In this document: in pieces, positions 42,247 to 53,316 of the stretch
Numbering within the stretch: the first letter of the stretch is position 1
How the letters are laid out: each line of letters opens with the position of its first letter
Assembly (NCBI GenBank): GCA_963556255.1
Contig: OY744613.1
Span: forward strand, 53,035,949 to 53,099,948
Direction of reading: 5' to 3'
Length of the DNA stretch: 64,000 nucleotides
From: Allolobophora icterica
Lineage: Eukaryota; Annelida; Clitellata; Crassiclitellata; Lumbricidae
Position numbers and translations under genes: made by a program
Notes under the pieces: generated by a model
What the model saw: the letters and a program-made list of their open reading frames with translations, nothing else
Database searches by the model: none
What the model was told of the DNA's origin: nothing

Positions 42247-42555
42247 TGACTCATAGGCGCGTGATCGATACCGCGAGGATTTCCAATAGTTTCGATGACG
42301 TCATATGATGGTCGTGACGTTATGAACCTGGTTATTGGTTGTTTACCCATATCTATAGGTTTGTGCATGGCGGGTTGAAACTATTGGCATTTTACCTGGT
42401 TATTAGTTGATTTTATTTTACCCGTGTCTATAGGTTTGTGCATGACGTGGATTTTTAACCTATAGCAAAGGTTAAAAACTGTTTTTGAACCTAGTAGGTG
42501 GCGATTTGAACCTAGGATTGGTCAAAATCGCCAGTTTATCACATCGCCTACTACT
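42247..42555. repeat. Polinton right terminal inverted repeat
   Basis: Reverse complement of 27109-27417 with 307 of 309 positions equal. It begins immediately downstream of the integrase gene, leaving about 70 bp of spacer. Confidence 0.95.
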
Positions 42556-42861
42556 CATTTACAAACAGCCCGGTAGAAACCTTGCAGCGACCGACTTCGA
42601 TTGGGGCACGCAGACAACAGTAGCCTACGTGCAGAAACATCATTCAATACGCAAAATATTTACATTTCATGATCTTTGATCTACGTAGCCGACATGTAAT
42701 TACCTTCCCACGGTCGATGTGCGTAGTGCTAGGCCACGCATATGATTCAGGTGGAGTATAGAATTCAGTCCGAAATCGAAATCTGCCTGCATCAGTTAAC
42801 TTTGTTATAACAGCAAGTCCAAAATCATTCTGATGACCAACATCTGTTACTGCGCTCGTCC

Positions 42862-43059
42862 CTAAATCCTCTGAGCAAATGAGACTCCCTTAAGTGACAC
42901 AGGCTCACACACAGCTATTAAATAGTTTTCGTTAACAACATTGCCAATTGAATTATCTTCAGTGCTAACCTCTTCAGTCCCATTTCCACCGTAACAGTCG
43001 TTACTAGCTTGCTTTTTTGTAAATAAGTTCAACAGATGAATTTCTCTATAATGCTTCAT
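42862..43059 (-). pseudogene. Possible hAT transposase N-terminal remnant
   Basis: The minus strand starts MKHYREIHLLNLFTKKQ followed by an acidic Ser/Glu-rich stretch, a composition common at the start of hAT transposases of the zinc-finger-MYM group. It lies within the hAT element 26955-43856 to the right of the Polinton. No further domain is readable. Confidence 0.3.
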
Positions 43060-43244
43060 CGCCTATTTATTTAATTGAAGCACTTAAACTTACAAATTTA
43101 ATTAAAAGTCGTTTTCTTAAGTAAACGAATGAAAACAGCGACTGTATTCTAAACATGGACCAGTATCACAGCAGGCCGAGTAACATGAAGAATGAAGACT
43201 GCAATCGTGTGTAGACAGAGTAGTGTGTACAGGCCACCAGGCAA

Positions 43245-43350
43245 TGTAGAGAGTCATTGAGAGAGACAGACTGCGACAGATACAGGAAACGAGAGAGACA
43301 GAGAGAGACAGAGAGAGAAAGACAGACAGACGGACAGAGAAAGACAGACA
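43245..43350. repeat. (GA)/(GACA) purine-rich low-complexity tract
   Basis: Degenerate GAGAGACA and GACAGACAG repeats within the hAT element. Spurious open frames on both strands come from this tract. Confidence 0.85.
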
Positions 43351-43864
43351 GACGAACAAGGCAGATATTATTTCAGGTATTTATTATCGTTGAACCGAGT
43401 GATTTACCGTTAACGTGTATGCAGTGGTTGAACACCTGACAGGGAGAATCTGGCTCTATATTAGTGTGCATGTGAATCAACATATCTTCATGTAACACCA
43501 ATCGTTTCTATTGTGGGTCGACCAACGTCAAATACTCCGACCATAGTGACCTAGTCCGAGGATCCGGTCGCCTTCTATTCCCGGGGTCCTCGCCTAGACA
43601 CCACACTGACATATGTCTGTGGCCCTGTGTATCATGTGTCATGAAGCATCCATCATATACAGACTATAGTTCAGACTGCAGACACATGCCGTGTTGTGGC
43701 ACTTCTGAACACCATAGGTTAAGTATGTCATCCGATGGAACAGCTGGCCAAATTTAAAATTTGCGCGCTAGTGGGATATGAAAGAATAGGGCTCTAAAGC
43801 AGAATCTGACAGGGGATGCGTACGCACCTTATGCACCTTGTATGGGTACGCCCCTGATAAGGCG

Positions 43865-43977
43865 CCTTATGTGAAAGTAGGAAGTGCGGGTGCGTTTGGA
43901 AATGTGTTCAGTAAAGGTGAGAGAATTGGCAAGGGTCACTCCTAGATCGCGAACACTAGACGAGAAAGACATTAAGA
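43865..43977 (-). mobile_element. CR1-like LINE, upstream part of the element at 26346
   Basis: The minus strand reads FSSSVRDLGVTLANSLTF, then TEHISKRTRTSYFHIRR, ending at the hAT target duplication. The next residues of the same protein occur at 26954 reading left (LRAIRRSVSSLL). The upstream side is truncated at a (GAT)n tract. Confidence 0.88.
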
Positions 43978-43984
43978 AATAATA

Positions 43985-44178
<194 letters not shown>

Positions 44179-44202
44179 TACGACGATTTCTACGGCGCCG
44201 TA

Positions 44203-44515
44203 ACACGACACATGCCGTTACAAGGGCGCTTTGACAAGTTCAACACGGCCGATAGGCCTGCTTGAAGTAGTGTGTCTTGATTCTGGTCTTAAATGACTCC
44301 AGTGAAGTTGCAGCACGTATTGAGGTTAGAATATTGTTCCAGCATCTCCGAAGCAGGTTTTAGATCTTTTTACTTTTAGATCACCCTTCACCTCTGATCG
44401 CAAAGAAAGTCCAGATCTAGAAGAAGCCACATTACTGCAGTATAACCTAAGGTAGGCCAACTCAGGATCCATGCAATGGAGTGACTTGTAGACCAACTGC
44501 GCGAGTTTATAATAA
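44203..44515 (-). mobile_element. LINE reverse-transcriptase C-terminal fragment
   Basis: Minus-strand frames give LAQLVYKSLHCMDPELAYL, SGLSLRSEVKGDLKVKRSK and, after a shift, WNNILTSIRAATSLESFKTR then IKTHYFKQAY, the usual end of CR1-type LINE proteins. It is frame-broken and truncated at both ends by trinucleotide repeats. Confidence 0.7.
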
Positions 44516-44529
44516 TAAGAGCAACAACA

Positions 44530-44687
<158 letters not shown>

Positions 44688-44689
44688 CA

Positions 44690-45947
44690 GTGCCACACAA
44701 GGGGCACTGATGCTTCTGCGATCGTGCTTCGGGGCGGCGAAGTTAACATACTTGCTGAGGGCTGCCCCGTGCTGGGGCCATCCACTTCTTGGTACAATGG
44801 ACGACCAGATGAGAGATGGGCTAGAAACGTTGATAAATATCAAGCTCAACGATATGGAATGGAAACAGGCCACGCTTCCGATCAGAGATGGTGGGCTCGG
44901 GGTTAGAAGAGTTAAGATGTTGGCTTCTTCTGCTTACTTAGCGTCAGCTGCATCGACCAGAAACGTCGTGTCCGCGATTCTCGGAGGAAAGGATTGGACG
45001 GATGAGATCATGGATGAAATATTGCTTGCCCGAAGCACATCATATCCGACGGGAGAGAAAACCACACTGACCAGACAAAAAAATTGGGACAGGCCATTGA
45101 TAGACCAGGACAAAACAGAAATTTGGTCCTCACTTAACGACCCACTCAGCCGGGCAAGACTAGGAGCGGTGACCTCCCCCCACGCCGGGGACTGGTTGTC
45201 TACTGTGCCGATTACAGCATGTGGGTTAAATCTGAGCAACGAGGCCGTCAGAGTGGCGATAGGCTTACGCCTGGGACTACACCTCAGTGCACCACATCAG
45301 TGTCAATGTGGCGAGACAACTGATCAAGGAGGTCACCATGGTCTGGTCTGCAAACAATCTGGAGGACGAGCCAGCAGACACTTCGCAATGAATGACATCA
45401 TTTGGAGAGCCCTTCAGCGAGCGGACACCCCTAGCACCAAAGAACCTCCAGGGCTTTTCCGTAGCGACGGCAAGCGACCTGACGGCGCGACGCTCGTTCC
45501 ATGGTCGCGAGGCAAATACATCGCCTGGGATGTCACCAGCGTCCATACATGCGCTGCTTCTTACATCCACTTGACGTCGACAACGCCTGGGGCAGCGGCG
45601 GAACTGGCCGCGACGCGAAAAATCATGAAGTATGCAGCCCTTCCTACTACGCATAGCTTTGTCCCCATTGCACTCGAAACTCTGGGCCCCATCAACAGTT
45701 CTGGCTGTGAATTCATTACAGAGTTAGGCCGGCGACTGACAACAATGTCGGGTGACCCACTCGAGACAATTCACTTGTTCCAGCGCCTCTCTATATGCAC
45801 TCAACGATTTAACGCCGTCGCTTTTCGAGGCACATTTGCACAGTTAATCGTGGACGATGATCGCTAAACTCTGGAACTTAACGCTTCTAAGACAGTTTCA
45901 AAGTGTCTGATGGTTCATTTTAAATAATAAAATTTGTTTATAATAAA

Positions 45948-45990
<43 letters not shown>
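44690..45990 (+). mobile_element. Restriction-endonuclease-type LINE, ORF C-terminal half
   Basis: A continuous frame of about 390 codons, ending at 45867, encodes the end of a non-LTR retrotransposon protein. Segments are APCWGHPLLGTMDDQMRDGL (connection region), a CCHC knuckle QCQCGETTDQGGHHGLVC near 45303, and KRPDGATLVPWSRGKYIAWD, which fits the RPD...D core of R2/NeSL/HERO-type restriction-like endonucleases. The reverse-transcriptase core is missing (5' truncation at the AAT tract). A 3' UTR and (AAT)n tail follow to about 46036. The intact frame suggests a fairly young insertion. Confidence 0.75.
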
Positions 45991-45994
<4 letters not shown>

Positions 45995-46006
45995 GAAGAA
46001 GAAGAA

Positions 46007-46036
<30 letters not shown>
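45943..46036. repeat. (AAT)/(AAG)n tail of the LINE
   Basis: AAT repeats with an internal AAG block directly after the LINE 3' untranslated region. Confidence 0.9.
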
Positions 46037-46038
<2 letters not shown>

Positions 46039-46135
46039 GAATATCGACGAAAATAGAGCTCAAACTAGAGGCTGGATGAGCTATGAAAATAGAGCTCAAA
46101 CTAAAAGATGGATGACCGATGAAAATAAAGCTCAA
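46037..46135. repeat. 36-bp repeat fragment, duplicate of 46450-46555
   Basis: Three units of ATGAAAATAGAGCTCAAACT followed by AGATGGATGA-type sequence. It is almost identical to the segment 400 bp downstream, indicating local duplication. Confidence 0.8.
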
Positions 46136-46208
46136 CAACAGCTCCTAGCATAATTTTTTAGACTCCTGAGGGATTACATGTACCTCGGGGGAAAAAAATA
46201 ATAATAAT

Positions 46209-46690
46209 AATGGTTCGCGATCATGCAGCTTCTAGTTTGAGCTATATTTTCATCGGTCATCCAACTTCTAGTTTAAGTTTTAATAGGGGCCTATGACACG
46301 TTTTTATTGCTCATCCAGCTATTTTTTCATAAACCTGGGTTTTAGCGCCGGAGATTATTTCGTATTATTTACACTGTTTGAGTGATGAAAACAAGTCATC
46401 GTAAAATTAAACTAAAAGTTGGATCTCGATGAAAACGTAGCACAAACTAGAAGGTGGAATATCGACGAAAATAGAGCTCAAACTAGAGGCTGGATGAGCT
46501 ATGAAAATAGAGCTCAAACTAAAAGATGGATGACCGATGAAAATAAAGCTCAAAACTAGGTGCTGGATGAACGATGAAAATGGATCTCAAACTAGAAAAT
46601 CGAAGATCGTGAACCTTCCGTAAGTGAACCATTTGTCGTGAACCATTTGTCGTGATCGAACCATTTGTCCTGAATTGGTGAACCATTTGT
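46209..46690. mobile_element. Non-autonomous element with inverted 36-bp repeat arrays
   Basis: The left part has units in the orientation CAGCTTCTAGTTTGAGCT and the right part has the reverse orientation GAGCTCAAACTAGA. They flank a core containing TTTTAGCGCCGGAGATTATT. The ends carry GGTTCGCGATCATG and, inverted, CGATCTTCGATTTTC / GTGAACCATTTGTCG repeats. The same core and arrangement recurs at 49075-49540. Confidence 0.65.
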
Positions 46691-46953
46691 CCGCACAAAT
46701 AATGTCGTGACACCGCTCCAGTTGAGAGCCAGGGTTTCTGTTAAGCTTGTTTGTACTATAGTCATCGTTTTCTGATTTCAAGTCGTCCGTGATTTTCAAA
46801 TTGAAATTCTCGCCCTTACCTTCGGCTGTGTTGCCATTGACATTTGGGTGATCTGCCGCGAAGTTTCTTTAAGTATGACAAATGAATTATCTTTCTTTCT
46901 TCTGCCTAAAACGACTATCGTGGTGTGTTTTATGTGTTTATGATTTTTAATAG

Positions 46954-47265
46954 GCGCAGTTGTGCGTGGTCAAACTGGGGGTCCGAATGCAGTCGTTTTA
47001 ATCAACGGTCAGACGATGCTGGATTGCTCTACAAGCAACCTGGCATTATCTACGTGGACACGTACAACGGATGGAACCACGAATGCGTTGCGGGTTGCAG
47101 AAGGTTGCATTGTCAGTGGAGCTAATGCAGCCTATTACAGAACAGAACAGCCAGGAGGAAACATATGCAGACTGATTATTGCAAATGCGACAATGCAGCA
47201 GGCTGGAGTCTATGTTTGCTATGATGGAGGATTAACCACCTACAGAAGTTTAGTCACGGTCATCG
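46954..47265 (+). CDS. Immunoglobulin V-type domain exon 1 of a multi-Ig gene
   Basis: 312-bp exon flanked by acceptor TTTTTAATAG and donor GTGAGT, with phase-1 introns on both sides. It encodes one Ig fold: a first Cys in TMLDCSTSN, a Trp in LSTWTR, and the final DxGxYxC-like QAGVYVCYDG. Three more exons of the same style lie downstream on this strand (52969, ~54114, 63347), so this is probably one cell-surface or secreted Ig-superfamily protein. The signal-peptide exon was not found. Receptor type is unknown. Confidence 0.8.
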
Positions 47266-47904
47266 GTGAGTGGCAACAGCCAGTTTGCTTCATAATTGCA
47301 ACTTAGATTTAACTGTTATTAAACTGATCAACTTAAAATTTTCTCCTCACTTTCACTTTATGACGTAATTTTCATAATTTCTTTATATCACGAAAAATCA
47401 GGTAGGGTACAATATTTAAGTCTTAATCAGGTTTCTTTATTCTAATCCAGCACTTAAAGAAATATAATGCATTTGATATGATTCAGTGTTTCTACGACAT
47501 GCTTAACCATCTTAGTCCCTCCTTCCGGATTCCGAGGTTTCATGGACTTCGACTGTTTGGCTCTGGCCAACGAATTCAGTTTTGGGTAGCGAAGGTATTC
47601 AGAAATGATCATCGACTTGTGAATTTCGTTAATGGCGTTCTGTAAAGTTTCTAGATTAAATTACCTTAGATCGTTTTCATTCAGACTATAGGCTAATTGT
47701 TAGTTTTTCAAACTATTTTTGTCAATTCTGTTATGTTTCCAGTAATGATTCGGGGTTTTAGAACAAGATGTAACGAAAGAGTAGATCTATAAAATACTTA
47801 GGATGAATCACGGAGTCTATAATGCAGTGATTATAATTATTTTACAACAAGATTATAAGAATCTCGTCCGGCTAAACGCCGCTATATTAGTCAGTAGTAT
47901 AAGC

Positions 47905-48854
47905 CAGAGCTTCCCAAACTTTCCGGCAGGAATAAGAAACTGTATTTTATAACAGAAATTTGTTTAAGCTTGGAGAACGTCGTCCTCGTCTCCGGGGTGT
48001 GGTCCAGAATCCTGTCCAGAACGTAATGCTGGCAACCGATAAATTGTGGTTTGCCTGAGAACATTCGTTGCAATTTGACAACAACTCCATTCTTTTTCCC
48101 AGTGTTAACACGGGTTGTATCAGCAATGATCATCTTTATTGCATTCCATAAGTTGTATTCATCAAGAACTTTTGCAATTACTGCTGCAATAATTTCGGCC
48201 TTGCCATCCTTCAGACGCAGTGCATCCACTTTTACTTCGGTTCTCCCATTCTTCAGTACCACAACCTAATATTCATTTTCCTCAATGTGCTTGCCATCAA
48301 TCTGTAACTTTTCATTCATTCTATGTGACTGCTGAAACCTCACCAGATTCTTGGTCTATGTATCCTTGTTCTTCTCTATGCTAGTTGCACATTAAATTTG
48401 CTTGAGCGACATTGTTTATTGCCACTGAAAAAATTAAAAAAAATGAACAAGTTCAGTTGTTTGCCAACAAACCTTTCTATATAGACCAATAATTGGATTC
48501 TTCTAGAAAATCCTCAACAGTTTTAGGAAGTTCCAGACAGCTGTAAAAGTTCTAAACAGTTCCATAAATTTTTTAAAAGTGCTACTACTTATGAGTAGTA
48601 ACGTTACATATACGGTGATTCAAACTTTTCATTTGGGTGACCTTTTTTCACAACTGAGAAGAATTAGTCCCGTTTTCAGTGTTTTAAGCAAACGTTCATC
48701 CGTTTATGATACAGGAAATCGTTTTTTTTAAGTCGAAAGTTATGACCACAATGTCTATCGTATTTTTTATCCAGTTTTTTCCTCACTTTTCGGACCGGAA
48801 ACTGAGAGCTCGCGGATCAGCTCCAGTCCGCGGCCCACAGTTTGGGAAGCACTG
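47905..48854. mobile_element. hAT element with CAGNGCTTCCCAAAC ends
   Basis: Left end CAGAGCTTCCCAAACT. The right end, reverse complemented, is CAGTGCTTCCCAAACTG. These match the well-known terminus style of Charlie-like hATs. The flanking 8 bp match only partly (GTATAAGC, TGCTAGGC), so the copy is older. A transposase remnant is present inside at 47940-48262. Confidence 0.75.
47940..48262 (-). pseudogene. hAT transposase fragment
   Basis: The minus-strand frame contains IIADTTRVNTGKKNGVV and FIGCQHYVLDRILDH, corresponding to the catalytic-core region of hAT transposases where a C-x2-H-x-L motif follows. Both ends are missing. Confidence 0.6.
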
Positions 48855-49019
48855 TGCTAGGCCTACAGTCTGCAACGGAGTGCCCGAGAAAGCAAACCCG
48901 CATGCTGAAAACTTCAATCGGCTGTCATTCATGAGACAAAATTCTGTACTGAACAGGAACTCAGAATATTGTTCAGTGGTCAACTTTGGATGGAAATGAG
49001 TTGTTTGGACTCTAGGTTT

Positions 49020-49805
49020 ATGTGGGCGCCCAGTCAAAAGCGCCGTGGACAAACGCGCCCGACAAATTAATTCTTGTTTTCATCGCAATCCAGGTTCTAG
49101 TTTAAGCCATGTATTTATGACTAATCCAGGTTCTAGTTAAAGCTCGATTTTCATCGATCTTCCAGCTTCTAGTTTGAGCTTTATTTTCATCTATCTTCCA
49201 GCTTCTAGTTTGAGTTCTATTTTCATCGAAATTCAGGCTCCTAGTTTGAGCTGTATTTTCATCGCTCATCCAACTTGTAGTCTGAGCTGTATTTTCTTCA
49301 ACCCGGATTTTAGCGTCGGAAATTATTTCGTTTTTATTTACACTGCGCGACCAAAACATGTCGTAGTAAAATTAAAACATGTAGGCCTAGCTGGGATTCC
49401 CGATGAAAATATATCTCAAGCTAGAAGCTGGACTATCGTTGAATATATAAATGAAACTAGAATCAGGATTCTCGATGAAAGCATAGCTCAAACTAGAAGC
49501 TGGAAGATCGTGAACCTTTGGTCAGTGAACCATTTGTAACAAATATCTTTAATTCCTGAAACGATTCTAATTTCCGTGAAACAAATATCTTTAATTCCTA
49601 AAAGTATTGTAATTTTAAACTGCACTTACGCATGCTTCTCTACTCTCTTCTGCGCGTGTTGATCAAATACTGATATTAGGCCATGTTGCGCAAATGTCGA
49701 GGCGCATTTATCACAGATTTTATGGTGCTACTGTCGGGGGTTTTTTGGTGCTTTTGACGGGCGCATTAGTCGGGGGCGCTTTTGTCCACGTCGCTTTTGA
49801 CAGAT
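49020..49805. mobile_element. 36-bp-repeat element with GTCAAAAGCG inverted ends
   Basis: Inverted ends are GTCAAAAGCGCCGTGGACAA near 49035 and, reversed, GTCAAAAGCGACGTGGACAA near 49800. Six units of about 36 bp (TTTTCATCG ... CAGCTTCTAGTTTGAGCT) at 49078-49300 are followed by the core ATTTTAGCGTCGGAAATTAT and inverted units to 49510. No target duplication was found. Two nested elements are possible. Confidence 0.6.
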
Positions 49806-50109
49806 CACCGTTTGTGTGAGATCCCGATTCTTCTTTTGTTATAGCGGAAACTGATGTTCACAATGAACGAGCTTTTTCAGCTGCTGGACCTAAGTTTTAA
49901 GCTCTCTTCCCGTATTTCTTTCTGCTCAGTTTTTTTACGTCATTTAATTTCAAAGCGTTGAAACAGCAACAGAAAAGGCTGAAAACCCATCACTGTCCTG
50001 GTACGATGCACAATGACACTCACAGTATCCATTTATCGGGTCCAAAATAGAACCATGGAAAAGAGATATGTTGTGATCTAAATGTAGTATTTTGTGGACT
50101 TTAAGATAC

Positions 50110-51575
50110 ATGCCATTCGTGTGGTGCGTGGCTGAAAGACCCTCGACTATAAGGTATTCCGTGATGCTCTTCGCTGCTCAAAACTTGCTTCTGCCTCCTC
50201 TTCGCTGGATGTCTTGTATGTGGCTAGGTCAGCTACCGACAAGACATCCGTTTGATCTTTACTCCACCACCATGAACGAAATACTGGATAAATTACTACC
50301 TCAGTGGAGGCTCAAAATGCCCATGCGACCCCTTGCTGTGTGGTTCTACAGCGAGTGCCGTCAGTATCGCCGACGTACACGCTGTCTTGAAAGACACTAC
50401 CGTCGCTCCAAAGATCCGGCCGACCACCTGACGTGGGTGACTCAACTCCGATCGCTTCATCGTCTCTATCACCACAAGTAGGCTGAGTTTTGGGAGAGAC
50501 TCGTTGCTCGAGATGAAAAGAACCCAAAACGTCTCTGGTCTTCCATCTCGGGACTCCTGGGCCGAGCCTCCTGCTCGTCTTCCTCTCCTGCCTTTTCGGC
50601 TGATGATTTCCTGAGAATGATGACAGAGAAGATTGCGGGCTTACGTGCTTCAACCGCTGACTCGCCTCCACCTCAATTCACACGCACGGACTTCAAGTTT
50701 GATGGCTTTCGTCCCATCCTTGAGGCTGATCTCCGACGTGTTCTCAGTTCTTCAAACCAGAAATCTTCTGAACTGGACCCGATTCCTCCGTTTATTCTTA
50801 CTAATGTTTTGGATGATATTGTCCCATTTTGGATGTATTTGTTCAATATGTCTCTAGCAGAGGGCCAACTCCCTCCATCTCAGAAGCGGGCTATTGTCTT
50901 CCCTACCCTTAAAAACCTAATCTTGACTCACAAGTATGTTCTAACTATCGTCCTATTTCTAACCTTTCTTTTCTCTCTAAACCTCTTGAGAGACTTGTCT
51001 CACTTCAACTTCTGTCCTATCTTGAACAGTCTGGACTCCTCCCTTCTAGTCAATCATGGCTTAGAGGTCACCATTCTACGGAAACTGCCCTCCTGTCATT
51101 TCTCTCGGACATTTATACTGCCATTGACAGGTCTCATTTGACGCCTCTAATACTCTTTGATATTTCCTCGGCCTTCGACATGGTTGACCATGAAATCCTA
51201 CTTCGGCGTCTTGAACTGTTTTGTGGTCTCAGTGGTCTCCCTCTTTTTTTGGTTCAAATCTTACCTCTCTGACCGTACTCAGAGGATTGTCCATGGTGAC
51301 TCCAGAACTGCCTGGGTTAGGGTTGAGTATGGTGTCCTACACCTACAGGGTTCTGTCTTTGGCCCCATTCTGTACCTACTCTACACAGCTGACAATCCTT
51401 CTATATTTACTAAACACGTTACCTCTGGTCACATCTATGCAGATGACGTTCAGATCTTTGTCCAAGGCTCATCCTCTCAGCAGCTCTCCCTTGTTGGATC
51501 CATTGATTCCCTGTCACATGATCTCCACTCTTGGATGTCATCAAATCGACTTAACCTTAACTCTTCTAACGATGA
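50110..51575 (+). mobile_element. Jockey/CR1-like LINE, reverse-transcriptase ORF with frameshifts
   Basis: Successive plus-strand frames carry the start of the reverse-transcriptase domain (SSELDPIPPFILTNVLDDIV; LPPSQKRAIVFPTLKN). After shifts near 50920 and 51140 come the SAFD-like metal-binding region and SYLSDRTQRIVHGDSRT, GSVFGPILYLLYTAD, then the catalytic YADDVQIFVQ and MSSNRLNLN. The element ends abruptly at about 51575, where another LINE begins. Confidence 0.82.
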
Positions 51576-52520
51576 AGGAGAATTAATCAGTGGCATAATG
51601 ATCAATAACCTTTGCTTTGCCGATGATATTTCCGTGATTGGAGAAAACGAACAACAATTGGAACATAGGCTACAGTTCAAACGTTGAGCGAAGTCGGAAA
51701 GAGATATGAGACATGGGCTTACCATGAATTTCGATAAAACAAAAACAATGGTATTTGGGGAAAAGAATTTAGCAAAGAAGATAGTCGTAGATGGAATTCA
51801 ATTAGAAAACGTTGAAAAGTTTACGTAGCTTGGGAGTAATAATTATGACGTATGATTTGGACAGTAGGAAAGAAGTACTGGTCAGAATTGCAAATGCGTC
51901 AACAGCGCTAAAAGCCATGGACAGGATCTGGAAAAGCAAAGCCATAGGGCTAAAGACAAAACTGATCGTTCTGATAACATGCGTTTTCAGTAGCATGTTA
52001 TATGGATGCGAGGCCTGGGTAATAACGAAAGACATCGAAGGAAGAATACTGGCCTTTGAGAGAAAATGTTATAGGAAGATAATGAGAATAGGATGGACAC
52101 AAAAAGTCAGCAATACAGAACTATATAGACGTTTGGCCACATATGTAGAATAAGTAATGATAGGAAGATCAAGACATTAGTGTTCAGAATGATGGATGGG
52201 TAGAGACAAGAAGGAACAACCCCATGTCTGTGTATATATAAATATATGAGACCTAGATTATAAATGTTTTGTGGTAGCAGAAAAATGTATAAGATTACCG
52301 GAAAGATGTAAATGGTTGTACACCAAAATGCGGATAGCAATTGGTCTAATAAAGAATATTCTTATCCTATCTTATAATTATTATCTTATAAAGAATGGCT
52401 CGACGATATCATCGAATGGTGTGGAACATCGCTGCAGGAGTTGAGCCACACCGCATTGGACAGACTACAGTAAAAAAAACACAGTGAAAATGACATCGGA
52501 CACCTACTTGCGTTGAGCCC
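51576..52520 (+). mobile_element. RTE/CR1-like LINE (family 2), 3' half
   Basis: Frames contain CFADDISVIGENEQQLEHRL, MNFDKTKTMVFGEKNLAKK, VFSSMLYGCEAWVITKDIEG, AFERKCYRKIMRIGWTQK and WLDDIIEWCGTSLQELSH, ending near 52520. The same family occurs in pieces at 57385-63024. Frame breaks near 51687 and 51830 make it a pseudogene. Confidence 0.82.
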
Positions 52521-52525
52521 ACGGT

Positions 52526-52698
<173 letters not shown>

Positions 52699-52968
52699 GT
52701 TCGAGTTGTAGTATGTCGCTTGCACAATTGGCGAGAACAGGAGTGCAGCAGTTACCTTTGTTCAACTGAATGTTGATTGTCGGTTCTGCGTTGATCCTTT
52801 TTATTTTCAGTGTCTTCACTAAATTTGTCACAGGTTAGGTGTAGATTTTAGACGATGGTAGATAATTCTCTTATTGGTTCAACTATAACTGATCAGATTA
52901 GATTTTCACGTGATCTGTTTCACTTCATGAATGCATTGAAGAGTTGTGCGATGTTTTCTGTTTTAAAG

Positions 52969-53316
52969 AACCTGTCGCCAATGTCGTTGTACACAACCAG
53001 TCGGCGGAAGTAGTAGATGGTGACCAGTTAAACATCTCGTGCACCATTAACTACAATGGACCATTGTCACCAGCGCCTTCTCTTCGTCCTTCGCCTTATT
53101 GGACAACATCACCAGGACAGATATTCACCAGCGCTATATATCGTCCGTCGACAAACATTGTTACGTTGGTAGCAACAGTGAGAGTACAGAAACCTACAGT
53201 TCCAATATTCCAGTGTAAGACAGCTTTTGAAGTAACAGGAAGTACCAGTGGCTTCAATCCATCTCCTCCACCGGACAATTTTACACTTGGTACCACAACA
53301 CAACTAGACGTTCAAT
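52969..53316 (+). CDS. Immunoglobulin-like domain exon 2
   Basis: 348-bp exon between acceptor TTCTGTTTTAAAG and donor GTGAGA, phase 1 on both sides. It encodes an Ig-type domain: GDQLNISCTINYNG with the first Cys, PYWTTSPG, and VPIFQCKTAFEV with the second Cys. It is followed by a Pro-rich segment (FNPSPPPDNFTLG). Potential N-glycosylation occurs at NIS and NFT. It continues the gene begun at 46954. Confidence 0.78.

Larger units (their letters stand above)
27109..42555. mobile_element. Polinton/Maverick (15,447 bp)
   Basis: A 309-bp terminal inverted repeat lies at 27109-27417 and 42247-42555, and differs at only two adjacent positions (27147-27148). A perfect 6-bp target duplication CATTTA lies at 27103-27108 and 42556-42561, the size expected for Polintons. 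The ends start AGTAGTAGGCGA. The element encodes family B polymerase, cysteine protease, capsid candidates, packaging ATPase and chromodomain integrase, the defining set of the group and of the related polintoviruses. It also holds a later 1.3-kb hAT insertion at 29837-31147. Confidence 0.98.
26955..43856. mobile_element. hAT element interrupting the LINE and itself interrupted by the Polinton
   Basis: Left end CAGTGGCGTGGCTACG (26955). The right end, reverse complemented, is CAGGGGCGTACCCATAC (ending 43856). Flanking duplication is CTAAGGCG (26947-26954) and ATAAGGCG (43857-43864), 7 of 8 identical. Without the Polinton and one copy of its duplication the element would be about 1.45 kb. The LINE frame is continuous across the empty site, which confirms the boundaries. 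Confidence 0.85.

Noticed and set aside
45277..45654. Minus-strand 125-codon frame opposite the LINE endonuclease
   Set aside because: Shadow of a convincing plus-strand LINE frame.
49078..49300. CRISPR-like array of regularly spaced repeats
   Set aside because: Units are 36 bp head-to-tail and degenerate, without unique spacers, and lie within transposon-like inverted ends in a eukaryotic genome.
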